6,712 nucleotides of DNA from Bacteroidales bacterium (GCA_031286005.1 JAITVC010000211.1:1-6712); one strand, 5' to 3'; positions 1 to 6,700 are shown, counted from the first letter of the stretch. Made by a program: numbers and translations. The notes: generated by a model from the sequence alone, not told the origin.

Positions 1-1244
1 GCGTGCACTTGTTGCGAATCGTAGCACACTTGATTAGCCCATTCGCTGGTAAACATTTTGAGCATCGGCGTGAGCATATCGGCGTTGCGTTGGCACAATT
101 TGGCATCGGCTTTTTCTTCCGGAGTCAGCGTGCGACCGTGATCTTTCACGAGCAATTCGTAAGATTTGCTCAAATCCACATAGCGGGATGTTTCGTATAG
201 AATGGAGCGGCCGGCATCCACTTTGGTGCGCATGGAGGCCAATAATTCGTATACGGCAGGGAAATTGATGATGGATTTTCCGAATTGTTCGCGCTCGTGG
301 GCGTATTTTAAGGCTTCGCGGTAAGCAGCTTCACCCAATCCCACGGATTGCGCTCCTACACCGAGACGTGCGCCGTTCATCAACGACATCACGTATTTAA
401 TCAAGCCCAATTTTCGTTCGCCAATGATTTGCGCAGGAGCGTTTGTGAATACCAATTCCGCCGTTGGCGAGCCTTTGATACCCATTTTGTTTTCCAAACG
501 ACGAATGGTCAAACCGCCGTCTCTGCGGTCGAATACGAAATACGACAATCCACGTGCATCATTTGTACCTTCTTCCGAACGTGCCAACACGAGTTTGATG
601 TTCGCACCGCCGTTGGTAATAAAGCGTTTCACGCCATTCAAACGCCAGCAGTTGTTTTTTTCGTCGAACGTGGCTTTGAGTTGAACGGCTCCCAAGTCGG
701 AACCGGCATCCGGCTCAGTCAAATCCATTGAACAGGTTTGTCCCGCGTTGATTTGTGGGAGGAATTTTTGTTTTAATTCTTCCGATGCAAATTCGTGAAT
801 GGTTTCGGCGCAGTCTTGCAGCCCCCAGATGTTACCAAAACCGGCATCTGCACGAGAAGTCAACTCGGCAGCCATCACATACGGCACCATCGAGAAGTTC
901 AGTCCATCGTATTTCCGTGGAAGCGACATGCCGTAGAGTCCGGCTTGCGTCAAAGCATCGTGGTTTTGTTGCGTTCCACGAGCATAACCCACTTCGTTAT
1001 TGACGATTTTCGGGCCTTCGAGGTCTACATACTCTGCGTTTGGCGCAATGATGTCGCCGCAGATTTCACCAACGATTTCGAGCACTTTGTCGTAGCTGTC
1101 AATAGCATCTTCGAAATCGGCAGGGGCATAGTCGTATTTGCCTTTGTCGGCATAATTATTTTCTTTCAGATCCACACATTTCTTCATCATAGGATGATCG
1201 AGGTGGAATTTCAAGGATTCGTTGTCGCGATAAAAATTTTCCAT
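1..1244 (-). CDS. Acyl-CoA dehydrogenase, long type, 3' end cut by window edge
   Basis: This flavoenzyme should catalyse alpha,beta-dehydrogenation of an acyl-CoA (or the reverse enoyl-CoA reduction), exchanging electrons with the EtfAB encoded upstream. Reading from the ATG at 1244, 414 codons stay open to the left edge. The N-terminal alpha-helical region covers about 1-160. The beta-domain motif LTEPDAGSDLGA is at 175-186 and FITNGG at 208-213, both typical of FAD and substrate binding in the family. The C-terminal helical domain starts near 280, with AHEREQFGKSI at 315-325. The extended N-terminus (about 40 residues before the usual start) and an extra segment near 353-400 resemble the roughly 570-600 aa dehydrogenases, not the 380 aa butyryl-CoA type. 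The frame ends at QQVH, just where the conserved QVHGGxG motif begins, so the catalytic glutamate region is not visible. Chain-length specificity cannot be read from this. It lies 40 bp after the lipoprotein gene on the same strand. Confidence 0.93.
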   Translation of the reverse strand, partial: MENFYRDNESLKFHLDHPMMKKCVDLKENNYADKGKYDYAPADFEDAIDSYDKVLEIVGEICGDIIAPNAEYVDLEGPKIVNNEVGYARGTQQNHDALTQAGLYGMSLPRKYDGLNFSMVPYVMAAELTSRADAGFGNIWGLQDCAETIHEFASEELKQKFLPQINAGQTCSMDLTEPDAGSDLGAVQLKATFDEKNNCWRLNGVKRFITNGGANIKLVLARSEEGTNDARGLSYFVFDRRDGGLTIRRLENKMGIKGSPTAELVFTNAPAQIIGERKLGLIKYVMSLMNGARLGVGAQSVGLGEAAYREALKYAHEREQFGKSIINFPAVYELLASMRTKVDAGRSILYETSRYVDLSKSYELLVKDHGRTLTPEEKADAKLCQRNADMLTPMLKMFTSEWANQVCYDSQQVH

Positions 1245-1284
1245 ATCTTATTGATTATTTTAAATTACAAATAGAAATCACACT

Positions 1285-1581
1285 TTATTCTCCTGTTACA
1301 GTAGTCGTTCTTTTCGTAAAGAGTATGAAATAATTCACTGAATAATCTACTGTGCTAATTTTTGTAATTCCTCCATTTTTAGCTGCTTGTAAAACACCTG
1401 CGGGTTGTCCGGTAAAAGGTGGGAAAAATAAGATACCCATTTGACTTGCTTCTCCAATTTTATTTCCAACAGGATGAGATGTTGCTGAAATTGGAGTTGT
1501 TATCGTACAAGATTGTAAGAATAATGTTGCAAAGAGGAAACCTCCAAGAAGTAGGAGTAATGATAAACTGTTTTTTTTCAT
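1285..1581 (-). CDS. TRL-like family lipoprotein
   Basis: A small predicted lipoprotein of 98 aa. The N-terminus has lysines at 2-3, a hydrophobic stretch at 6-22 and a lipobox LQSC with the modified cysteine at 25, so the mature protein should be only about 74 residues, anchored in a membrane. Mature-region blocks PISATSHPVGNKIGEAS (30-46), AAKNGGITKISTVDY (66-80) and the C-terminal TVTGE match my memory of the TRL-like family, whose biochemical role is not established. The ATG at 1581 places the signal peptide correctly. A run of eight A residues follows the start codon (codons 2-4), which could favour slippage. It lies 99 bp after the upstream gene and 40 bp before the acyl-CoA dehydrogenase. 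It is AT-rich compared with the flanking metabolic genes. No clear promoter of its own is seen, so it is probably read with the operon. Confidence 0.8.
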   Translation of the reverse strand: MKKNSLSLLLLLGGFLFATLFLQSCTITTPISATSHPVGNKIGEASQMGILFFPPFTGQPAGVLQAAKNGGITKISTVDYSVNYFILFTKRTTTVTGE

Positions 1582-1680
1582 TTTGTTTTATGCGGCATTA
1601 TTGAGCATTCCGCCTATCGCTTTTGATTAATTATAGTTACTAATTGTTTTTTTAATTCTTTAGTCGATGAATCTGTATGT
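1582..1680. other. AT-rich spacer before the lipoprotein gene
   Basis: This 99 bp gap holds no convincing gene. I looked on the minus strand for a TTTG/TAnnTTTG promoter and for a hairpin followed by a T run and found neither. A weak imperfect inverted repeat (GCGGCAT and ATTCCGC, 8 nt loop, one mismatch) lies at about 1592-1613, in what would be the leader of the lipoprotein gene. Its significance is doubtful. Confidence 0.35.
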
Positions 1681-1989
1681 TTATTTATTCATGGCAAACT
1701 GAATGCAATAACGATCAAAATATTCTAATTCTTTAATATCTCTTTCCAGATAGGCTTTGCAGAAAAACTCTCTAAATCGGCAGATTTCACGATAAATTGC
1801 TGTGCGATTGGCAAATTTTATGGTTAAATAAACGAGTTCCAAACAACGCTCAAAAGCCCGTTCTGCTTGCTGTTCGTTACCTTTTATCAGCCAATTCTTG
1901 GTGCGAGAAACTTCACTACCAACATTTGCCATTTGCTGACTAAATGATAATTCGGCCCAACGTCCTTCTGCTAACGATTTATGCTGCAT
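1681..1989 (-). CDS. Conserved small helical protein of unknown function, partner of the DUF5674-type gene
   Basis: A 102 aa protein with no signal peptide or membrane segment, rich in charged and aromatic residues and apparently all-helical. The motif block GRWAELSFSQQMANVGSEVSR (9-29), then KGN (36-38), AFERCLELVYLTI (45-57) and RFREFF (71-76) fits a helical-bundle protein, and I recall similar uncharacterised proteins in other bacteria, but I cannot name a family or activity. Its ATG overlaps the stop of the preceding gene by one base (TAATG), an arrangement typical of translational coupling, which implies paired expression and perhaps physical partnership. Because the preceding gene carries a nonsense codon, ribosome delivery to this start may be reduced. 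A 99 bp spacer follows. The composition is AT-rich: the + strand line 1681-1740 is about 23% GC, against nearly 50% in sampled lines of etfB and the dehydrogenase. Confidence 0.75.
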   Translation of the reverse strand: MQHKSLAEGRWAELSFSQQMANVGSEVSRTKNWLIKGNEQQAERAFERCLELVYLTIKFANRTAIYREICRFREFFCKAYLERDIKELEYFDRYCIQFAMNK

Positions 1990-2327
1990 TATTTTTCCAC
2001 AATTTGATTAATAATACTCTTTATTTGGTTTTGAGTCTCGATACTTTCAACACCTCTACTTCTATTGTTTTGAGCAGGACGAATATTAATCATCGAATCA
2101 AACTCCAAAAAATCATCACCTTCTATAAAAGGATATAAGTTGATGCCCCAAAGATTATCTTGTTGAGAGTTTTTTTCTAAAAGAGTAGATTCCAAATCAG
2201 CGTGTAATTCCGCATCAACAGCCAAAAGTCGCTGCTATACATCCACTACGCCTTTTACCATATCACCAAAGAAATGACGTGACATTTCTTGAAGTTCACT
2301 CAAGGAAATCTTTGTTACTATCTTCAT
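1989..2327 (-). pseudogene. DUF5674-type gene interrupted by an in-frame amber codon
   Basis: Read from the ATG at 2327, this 113-codon frame gives 30 residues ending GDMVKGVVDV, a TAG at codon 31 (2237-2235), and then 81 more residues in the same frame to a TAA at 1991-1989. Both halves match what I recall of the DUF5674 family: FGDMVK..VDV before the stop, then AELHAD (38-43), LWGIN.YP, EFDSMINIRP and NRSRGVE after it. The amber sits where relatives usually have glutamate, so one G-to-T change in GAG would explain it. Translation could restart at a TTG at 2225 (codon 35), giving a 78 aa product without the N-terminus, but no strong ribosome site supports this. The function of DUF5674 is unknown. 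The gene starts 6 bp after etfA and its stop overlaps the next start. A sequencing error is an alternative explanation. Confidence 0.72.
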
Positions 2328-2333
2328 GTAATT

Positions 2334-3356
2334 TTACTTGCTATTCGCCTTATAATATTTGATCATCTTTGGCAATACTTCATTCAAATCACCGGTGATG
2401 GTGTAATCGGCAATAGCGTTGATAGGTGCTTTCGGGTCGGTATTGATGGAAATAACCTTGGCTGATTCTTCCATACCGGCACGGTGTTGCACCGCTCCGG
2501 AAATACCGCAAGCGATGTACAACTTCGGGCGAACAGTTACACCGGTTTGTCCGATTTGACGCTCGTGTTCTGCAAAACCTCCATCCACAGCAGCACGTGT
2601 TGCACCTACTTCGCCACCGATGGCTGCAGCTAAATCAAACAGCTGTTTAAAGTTTTCTTTGGAACCTACGCCATAACCACCGGCAACAATGATTTGTGCA
2701 CCTTTGATGTTTATCTTTTGCTCTTCTATATGACGGTCGATAATTTGGCAAGCAAAATCCACTTCATTGGTGAATTTCTTTACATCAATCGGTTTGATTA
2801 CGCCTTTATGGTCGGCTTTAAACACCTCTTTTTTCATCACGCCTTCGCGAACGGTAGCCATCTGAGGGCGAGTTTCCGGGTTCACAATCGTAGCAATGAT
2901 ATTACCGCCGAAGGCAGGACGAATTTGATACAATAAGTTTTGATAGGTCTTGCCTACTTTTTTATCTTCATGCTCGCCGATTTCGAGGGATGTGCAATCC
3001 GCCGTGAGACCACAGCGCAACGCAGATGCCACACGCGGCGCTAAATCACGTCCAACGGAAGTGGCTCCAAACAAAGCAACTTGCGGTTGTTCTTGTTTGA
3101 ATAGATTTACTACAATCGAAGTGTGCGACATACTCGAGAATGGGAACAAACGGGCATCCTTTGCCTGATGAATCACATCCACGCCAAGCGGATAGAGTTG
3201 TTGTTCCAAGTTTTTAACCTCGTTACCGATTACAATGGCTTCGAGACCTACACCTAATTCGTTTGCCAACTTGCGACCTTTGGAGCAAAGTTCTTGACTC
3301 ACATCCGCAATAAGTTGGTCTTCGGTGATTTCGCAATATACAAATACGTTATTCAT
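2334..3356 (-). CDS. etfA: Electron transfer flavoprotein subunit alpha
   Basis: The FAD-carrying subunit of the soluble EtfAB heterodimer, which shuttles electrons between acyl-CoA dehydrogenases and other redox partners. The protein is 340 aa, normal for the family. An N-terminal nucleotide-binding-fold domain (1 to about 195) contains LFGATSVGRDLAPRVA (95-110) and GLTADC (116-121). The C-terminal FAD domain starts near 218 with QIIVAGGYGVGSKENF (221-236), then VGATRAAVDGGF (250-261), including the conserved FAD-contacting arginine at 254, then QIGQTG (267-272). The family signature LYIACGISGAVQHRAGM runs from 279 to 295 and is followed by INTD. The ATG at 3356 is preceded by an A/T-rich leader typical of Bacteroidota. 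It lies 97 bp after etfB and 6 bp before the DUF5674-type gene. No disabling change is visible. Confidence 0.96.
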   Translation of the reverse strand: MNNVFVYCEITEDQLIADVSQELCSKGRKLANELGVGLEAIVIGNEVKNLEQQLYPLGVDVIHQAKDARLFPFSSMSHTSIVVNLFKQEQPQVALFGATSVGRDLAPRVASALRCGLTADCTSLEIGEHEDKKVGKTYQNLLYQIRPAFGGNIIATIVNPETRPQMATVREGVMKKEVFKADHKGVIKPIDVKKFTNEVDFACQIIDRHIEEQKINIKGAQIIVAGGYGVGSKENFKQLFDLAAAIGGEVGATRAAVDGGFAEHERQIGQTGVTVRPKLYIACGISGAVQHRAGMEESAKVISINTDPKAPINAIADYTITGDLNEVLPKMIKYYKANSK

Positions 3357-3376
3357 AAATTTTATTTTTTAGTTAA

Positions 3377-3450
3377 AGGTGTCGGCGACCAGTATCAGAC
3401 ATTTGCTTGTTGAATGTGAGGATATCCAACACCAGTCACCCGATACACCT
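3377..3450 (-). promoter_or_regulatory. Structured etfB-etfA spacer RNA (candidate hairpin)
   Basis: The spacer between etfB and etfA contains an inverted repeat. On the transcript, AGGUGU-AU-CGG (3450-3440) can pair with CCGACACCU (3385-3377), a 9-bp stem with a two-base AU bulge closing about 54 nt. Inside are ACAUU/AAUGU arms, a GGATATCC palindrome (3420-3427) and a second GGTGTTGG copy that could compete for the same CCGACACC arm with one mismatch. No U run follows, so it does not look like a simple intrinsic terminator. A role in mRNA processing or in setting the EtfB:EtfA ratio is possible but unproven. No promoter motif was found in the spacer. Confidence 0.4.
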
Positions 3451-3453
3451 GTA

Positions 3454-4326
3454 TTACCCAATTACATGAGATTCGATTAATTCTTTCATTAATTTGTTCA
3501 TATCCTCATCCGACGTTGTGAATGCTACCGAATCTTTGGCTGTGAGGACTACGTTTTCGATTTTCTTCACTTTGGTTGGAGAACCGGCTAATCCCAAACA
3601 TTCCGGATCTGCATTCAAATCGGCTGCCGACCACTCGGTGATGTTTAGATATGGACAATTCGTACGCAATTCCGTATAATCTTTATCCTCGGATTGAAGT
3701 TCGGTGGTTGTACGTGCATATTTATACTTCATCACACGTTTGGCATGACGGGCACGGCATTCATCGGCCGAACTGTGCACAGTTACCAAAGCCGGAAGCG
3801 GTGCTTTAACGGTTTCCACTCCTCGTTCCAAACGGCGTTTGATAGTAACGCTCTTGCCATCGCAAGCGATGAACTCTTCGGCATACGTGATTTGCGGGAT
3901 ATTCAGTTTTTCGGCCGTTTGTGGGCCTACTTGTGCCGTATCGCCATCAATGGCTTGACGACCGCAGAAAATCAAATCGACCTTGCCTAATTTCTTAATC
4001 GCCATTGCCGTGGTATACGACGTGGCCAACGTATCTGCTCCGGCGAATTTCATATCTGTAATCAGATAACCGCCATCTGCACCGCGATACATAGATTCGC
4101 GAACGATTTCCGCAGCACGGGGAGGTCCCATTGTGAGAACCAATAGTTCTGCGTCTTCGATACTGTTTTTTACTTTTATCGCCATTTCCAAAGCATTTAA
4201 ATCTTCGGGATTAAAAATGGCAGGAAGTGCGGCACGGTTGATAGTACCGTCTTCTTTCATAGCATCCTTGCCCACATTTCTGGTATCGGGCACTTGCTTA
4301 GCTAATACTACAATTCTAAAACTCAT
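3454..4326 (-). CDS. etfB: Electron transfer flavoprotein subunit beta, bifurcating-type sequence
   Basis: The second subunit of EtfAB, binding AMP in simple ETFs or a second FAD in electron-bifurcating ETFs. The protein has 290 aa, longer than the roughly 250-260 aa of many EtfBs. Landmarks are the N-terminal VVLAKQVPDT (6-15), NPEDLNALE (39-47), LTMGPP (64-69), FAGADTLATSYT (94-105), CGRQAIDGDTAQVGPQ (121-136) and the late GLAGSPTKVKK (245-255). From memory, DTLATS followed by GRQAIDGDTAQVGP and a terminal LGLxGSPTKVKK is the pattern of clostridial EtfB such as that of Clostridium acetobutylicum, whereas human EtfB has a different block (VEVPPA) in the equivalent nucleotide loop. A second FAD is therefore a reasonable inference. 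The ATG at 4326 follows a good promoter, making this the first gene of the operon. It ends 97 bp before etfA. Confidence 0.96.
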   Translation of the reverse strand: MSFRIVVLAKQVPDTRNVGKDAMKEDGTINRAALPAIFNPEDLNALEMAIKVKNSIEDAELLVLTMGPPRAAEIVRESMYRGADGGYLITDMKFAGADTLATSYTTAMAIKKLGKVDLIFCGRQAIDGDTAQVGPQTAEKLNIPQITYAEEFIACDGKSVTIKRRLERGVETVKAPLPALVTVHSSADECRARHAKRVMKYKYARTTTELQSEDKDYTELRTNCPYLNITEWSAADLNADPECLGLAGSPTKVKKIENVVLTAKDSVAFTTSDEDMNKLMKELIESHVIG

Positions 4327-4359
4327 AAAGTTAGGGTTTTATTCAAAATTTATAACTCG

Positions 4360-4391
4360 CAAAGATACGATTTTTTTTTTACATGTGCAAA
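4360..4391 (-). promoter_or_regulatory. Bacteroidota-type promoter for the etf operon
   Basis: On the minus strand a TTTG (-33 element, 4391-4388) is followed after 20 bp by TATCTTTG (-7 element, 4367-4360), a full match to the TAnnTTTG consensus with correct spacing. Transcription should start roughly 4-7 bases downstream, leaving a leader of nearly 30 nt before the etfB ATG. The spacer contains a run of ten A residues (4380-4371). It lies in the 85 bp gap after the TonB receptor gene, so the etf operon is probably transcribed independently of it. Confidence 0.85.
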
Positions 4392-4402
4392 TCTTTGTGC
4401 AT
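4383..4402. promoter_or_regulatory. Imperfect palindrome overlapping the -33 element (possible operator)
   Basis: A 20 bp element with the form ATG-TG-CAAA-TC-TTTG-TG-CAT. Outer (ATG/CAT) and inner (CAAA/TTTG) arms are perfectly complementary and are separated by two unpaired positions per side. It covers the -33 TTTG of the etf promoter, a place where a dimeric regulator would block RNA polymerase. It is not followed by a T run on the minus strand, so it is a poor terminator for the receptor gene. No regulator gene is present in the window. Confidence 0.35.
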
Positions 4403-4411
4403 TTTAACATC

Positions 4412-6700
4412 TTAAAACGAAACCGTCAAATCCACCCCAACTTGAAACGGCGCTCCTTTTTGAGCAAATGTTTGGAGGCTGTTTTGCACCGTAGATTCAA
4501 AGCTGAATGCAGCATAATCGGCATTTAAAGTATTACGTGTCCACACATTTAGAGCAAAAGCCCCTTTGCCCACACCGGCTTTGAGATTCAATAAGCCATA
4601 CATATCCTGCCAAGTGTCGTTGGCCTCTGTCCAATAGATTTTGCCTGCGCCATTGTATTGTGCTTGCACGCTCCATCTATCTATGATTTTGCTATTACTG
4701 ATACCTTTGCTATAACTTGCTCCGAGCGAGAAGGTGTTTTGTGGAGCAAATGGAATGAAGTTGCCCGAATAATCGATGGTTGCAGTTTTATAATCTTTCA
4801 ACACGGCGTGTGCATAGCCATAGCTTGCAGATAAAGCGAGACCATCTATGGGATAGGCTCTTAACTCCAAATCAAAGCCTGTGCTTTGGGCGTGTCCCGC
4901 ATTTTTCAGCATTCGGCCCTGTCCGCTTTGCACGAATTGTGTTATTTGCACATCGGTTACATTTACATAGAAAACAGCGGCTTCCACAAACAATTTGTTT
5001 TTCAAGATTTCGCCTTTGAAGCCGAGTTCGTAGTTCCAACTAAACTCCGGATCGTAAGAAATTAGCGGGAGTATAGAGTCTTGGGATTCTCCGGGAAAAG
5101 GATTACTCCACTCTGCACGTGGCCTTTTGTGTTTTTCAGAAACAACATCTTGCACAATGTCTGAAAACATCTGAATATTATACCCACCCGTTTTATAACC
5201 TCTCGCCGCAGTAGCATAGATGTAGTTTTTTTCATTAAACTCGTATTTTACGGCAAACTTTGGTAAATAAGTCAAATGATTTTTACTACCCTTACCGGTT
5301 AAAGTTGTTCCGGCTTGCTCGGATTGCATCACATTTCCACCCATAACGGCATCAATCTGTGTTGCCATCGACGTGTTATAGGCTATTTCCGACTTTTCAT
5401 AATCTAATCGGGAGCCCATTGTGAACGCAAAGCCTTTGAACAGTAGATTGTTGATTGTTGACTCGTAAAAAACAGCTCCACCATAAGTAGGAGTCTTAAA
5501 TAGGCCGGGCATTGGTATTTCGTCGTTTGCAACCACTAATCGTGGTGCGAACGGACTTGTTATGAGCGCCGAAAAAACAGGTTGCAAAATGCTGTCAATA
5601 CCCGATTTTCCCATAGTTGTAGTAACATCAGTCGTCAGATTTCGATGAAATCCAAATGCACCGACAACCCACTTTAAATGACCTTTTGTGTTAGACTTAA
5701 CCGTAAACTCTTGTATCAAGTTTGTTTCCTTTTGTTTTTGGTTAAGTGTGAAATACGACAGCGGAGTATAATCCAAATCCATATTCATATCATCATCAAA
5801 ATATTGCAATCCGGTAGAAGATGAGGCTATAATTTTATCGTTTTTATAGGTAACATTGAGGTTGGTTCCGAGTACGTTGCGGAGGTATGTTCCGGGGGTG
5901 TCGTAGTTAGGCTGCTCTATGCCATCGTTGGTAACAAGTCCGTATGGAAATGCGCCTTGCTTGGCATAATCAGTGTTGGCCATCCATTGCACTAACCAAT
6001 TTTCGGAAGGTTTTATATCTAAGCGTAATCGTGTGCCTAAGGATTGCTGTTTGTCGGCTTGTTTGCCATCGTATTGATTCTCGAAAAAACCATTGTTTTT
6101 ATTACCGTATACGCTGGCAATAACACCTGCTCGTTTGCCAAGTTTTAGGCCTGCAGATAGGTTTCCTCGCATATATCCATAGTTTCCTGCGGATATAGAG
6201 GCCTTCAAAGGTTCTTCGTCCAACGGTGATTTAGTATAGATATTGATGATTCCCCCCATCGCATTGCGCCCGTAGAGCGTGCCTTGCGGGCCTCTCAACA
6301 CTTCTATGCGTTGCACATCCAAGAACTCGAAGTTGAACACCGATTTGTCCAAATACGGCATATTATCCACATAAAGGCCAACTGCTTGCCCCGTGCTGCG
6401 CTCCCCTATCCCACGGATATATACGGGTGGCGACATCTTGGAGCCATAGTTGGGCACAAAGACGTTGGGAATGATGGTGCTTAAATCTGTTAGGGAAGCT
6501 ATCTTGCGCTCGTCCAATTGTCTCGAAGAGAGCACAGATATTGCACCCGGCAGGGTTTTCAAGTCGTTGGTTTCTTTGGTTGAAGACACCACAACTTCCG
6601 TTAAGTGGATATTAGTTAATGTGTCTTTTTCTGTGTTTTGGGCAAATACATCTACGTTCCATAACGCCATGGATAGTGCCACATAATATTTCAGCTGCAT
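4412..6700 (-). CDS. TonB-dependent outer-membrane receptor
   Basis: An outer-membrane active-transport protein powered by TonB-ExbBD. It is complete at 762 aa. A signal peptide (1-20, ending DVFA before Q21) is followed by a TonB box-like segment LTEVVVSSTKE (33-43). The plug domain spans about 45-158, with VYIRGIGE (93-100), VGLYVDNMPY (107-116) and RIEVLRGPQGTLYGRNAMGG (131-150). The rest is the beta-barrel, with a GYKTGGYN motif near residue 500 and the C-terminal VGVDLTVSF ending in phenylalanine, the usual outer-membrane assembly signal. It lacks the N-terminal carboxypeptidase-like domain common in SusC-type receptors, and no SusD gene follows, so glycan uptake is unlikely. An iron chelate or similar small ligand is more plausible, but the substrate cannot be read from the sequence. 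Only 12 bp upstream are visible, so its promoter is outside. It is likely a separate unit from the etf operon. Confidence 0.93.
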   Translation of the reverse strand: MQLKYYVALSMALWNVDVFAQNTEKDTLTNIHLTEVVVSSTKETNDLKTLPGAISVLSSRQLDERKIASLTDLSTIIPNVFVPNYGSKMSPPVYIRGIGERSTGQAVGLYVDNMPYLDKSVFNFEFLDVQRIEVLRGPQGTLYGRNAMGGIINIYTKSPLDEEPLKASISAGNYGYMRGNLSAGLKLGKRAGVIASVYGNKNNGFFENQYDGKQADKQQSLGTRLRLDIKPSENWLVQWMANTDYAKQGAFPYGLVTNDGIEQPNYDTPGTYLRNVLGTNLNVTYKNDKIIASSSTGLQYFDDDMNMDLDYTPLSYFTLNQKQKETNLIQEFTVKSNTKGHLKWVVGAFGFHRNLTTDVTTTMGKSGIDSILQPVFSALITSPFAPRLVVANDEIPMPGLFKTPTYGGAVFYESTINNLLFKGFAFTMGSRLDYEKSEIAYNTSMATQIDAVMGGNVMQSEQAGTTLTGKGSKNHLTYLPKFAVKYEFNEKNYIYATAARGYKTGGYNIQMFSDIVQDVVSEKHKRPRAEWSNPFPGESQDSILPLISYDPEFSWNYELGFKGEILKNKLFVEAAVFYVNVTDVQITQFVQSGQGRMLKNAGHAQSTGFDLELRAYPIDGLALSASYGYAHAVLKDYKTATIDYSGNFIPFAPQNTFSLGASYSKGISNSKIIDRWSVQAQYNGAGKIYWTEANDTWQDMYGLLNLKAGVGKGAFALNVWTRNTLNADYAAFSFESTVQNSLQTFAQKGAPFQVGVDLTVSF

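Noticed and set aside
348..1274. Several open plus-strand frames, the longest 159 aa at 795-1274, opposite the acyl-CoA dehydrogenase
   Set aside because: They are antisense to a gene with clear family motifs. Their translations show no recognisable domain, and the frames look like by-products of codon usage on the other strand.
1245..1284. Separate promoter for the acyl-CoA dehydrogenase
   Set aside because: The minus strand has TCTATTTG, which misses the essential second-position A of TAnnTTTG, and no TTTG lies at the right distance upstream.
1989..2237. Reassigned UAG codon (sense amber) as an explanation for the interrupted gene
   Set aside because: The other genes, including a 762-codon one, contain no in-frame TAG and end in TAA, so a recoded genome is not supported by this window.
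3377..3450. Possible tRNA: a 74-nt segment closed by a stem of tRNA-like length
   Set aside because: The length is right, but there is no TTCRA-type T loop, the central hairpin has a 9-nt loop instead of 7, and the closing stem carries a bulge. Neither strand gives a cloverleaf.
4371..4402. Intrinsic terminator for the TonB receptor gene
   Set aside because: On the transcribed strand the hairpin has two central mismatches per arm and is followed by A residues, not U residues. The element fits promoter architecture better.
4133..4528. Plus-strand frame of 131 aa crossing the etfB promoter region
   Set aside because: It overlaps the start of etfB, the promoter and the end of the receptor gene in antisense, and its translation resembles nothing I recognise.
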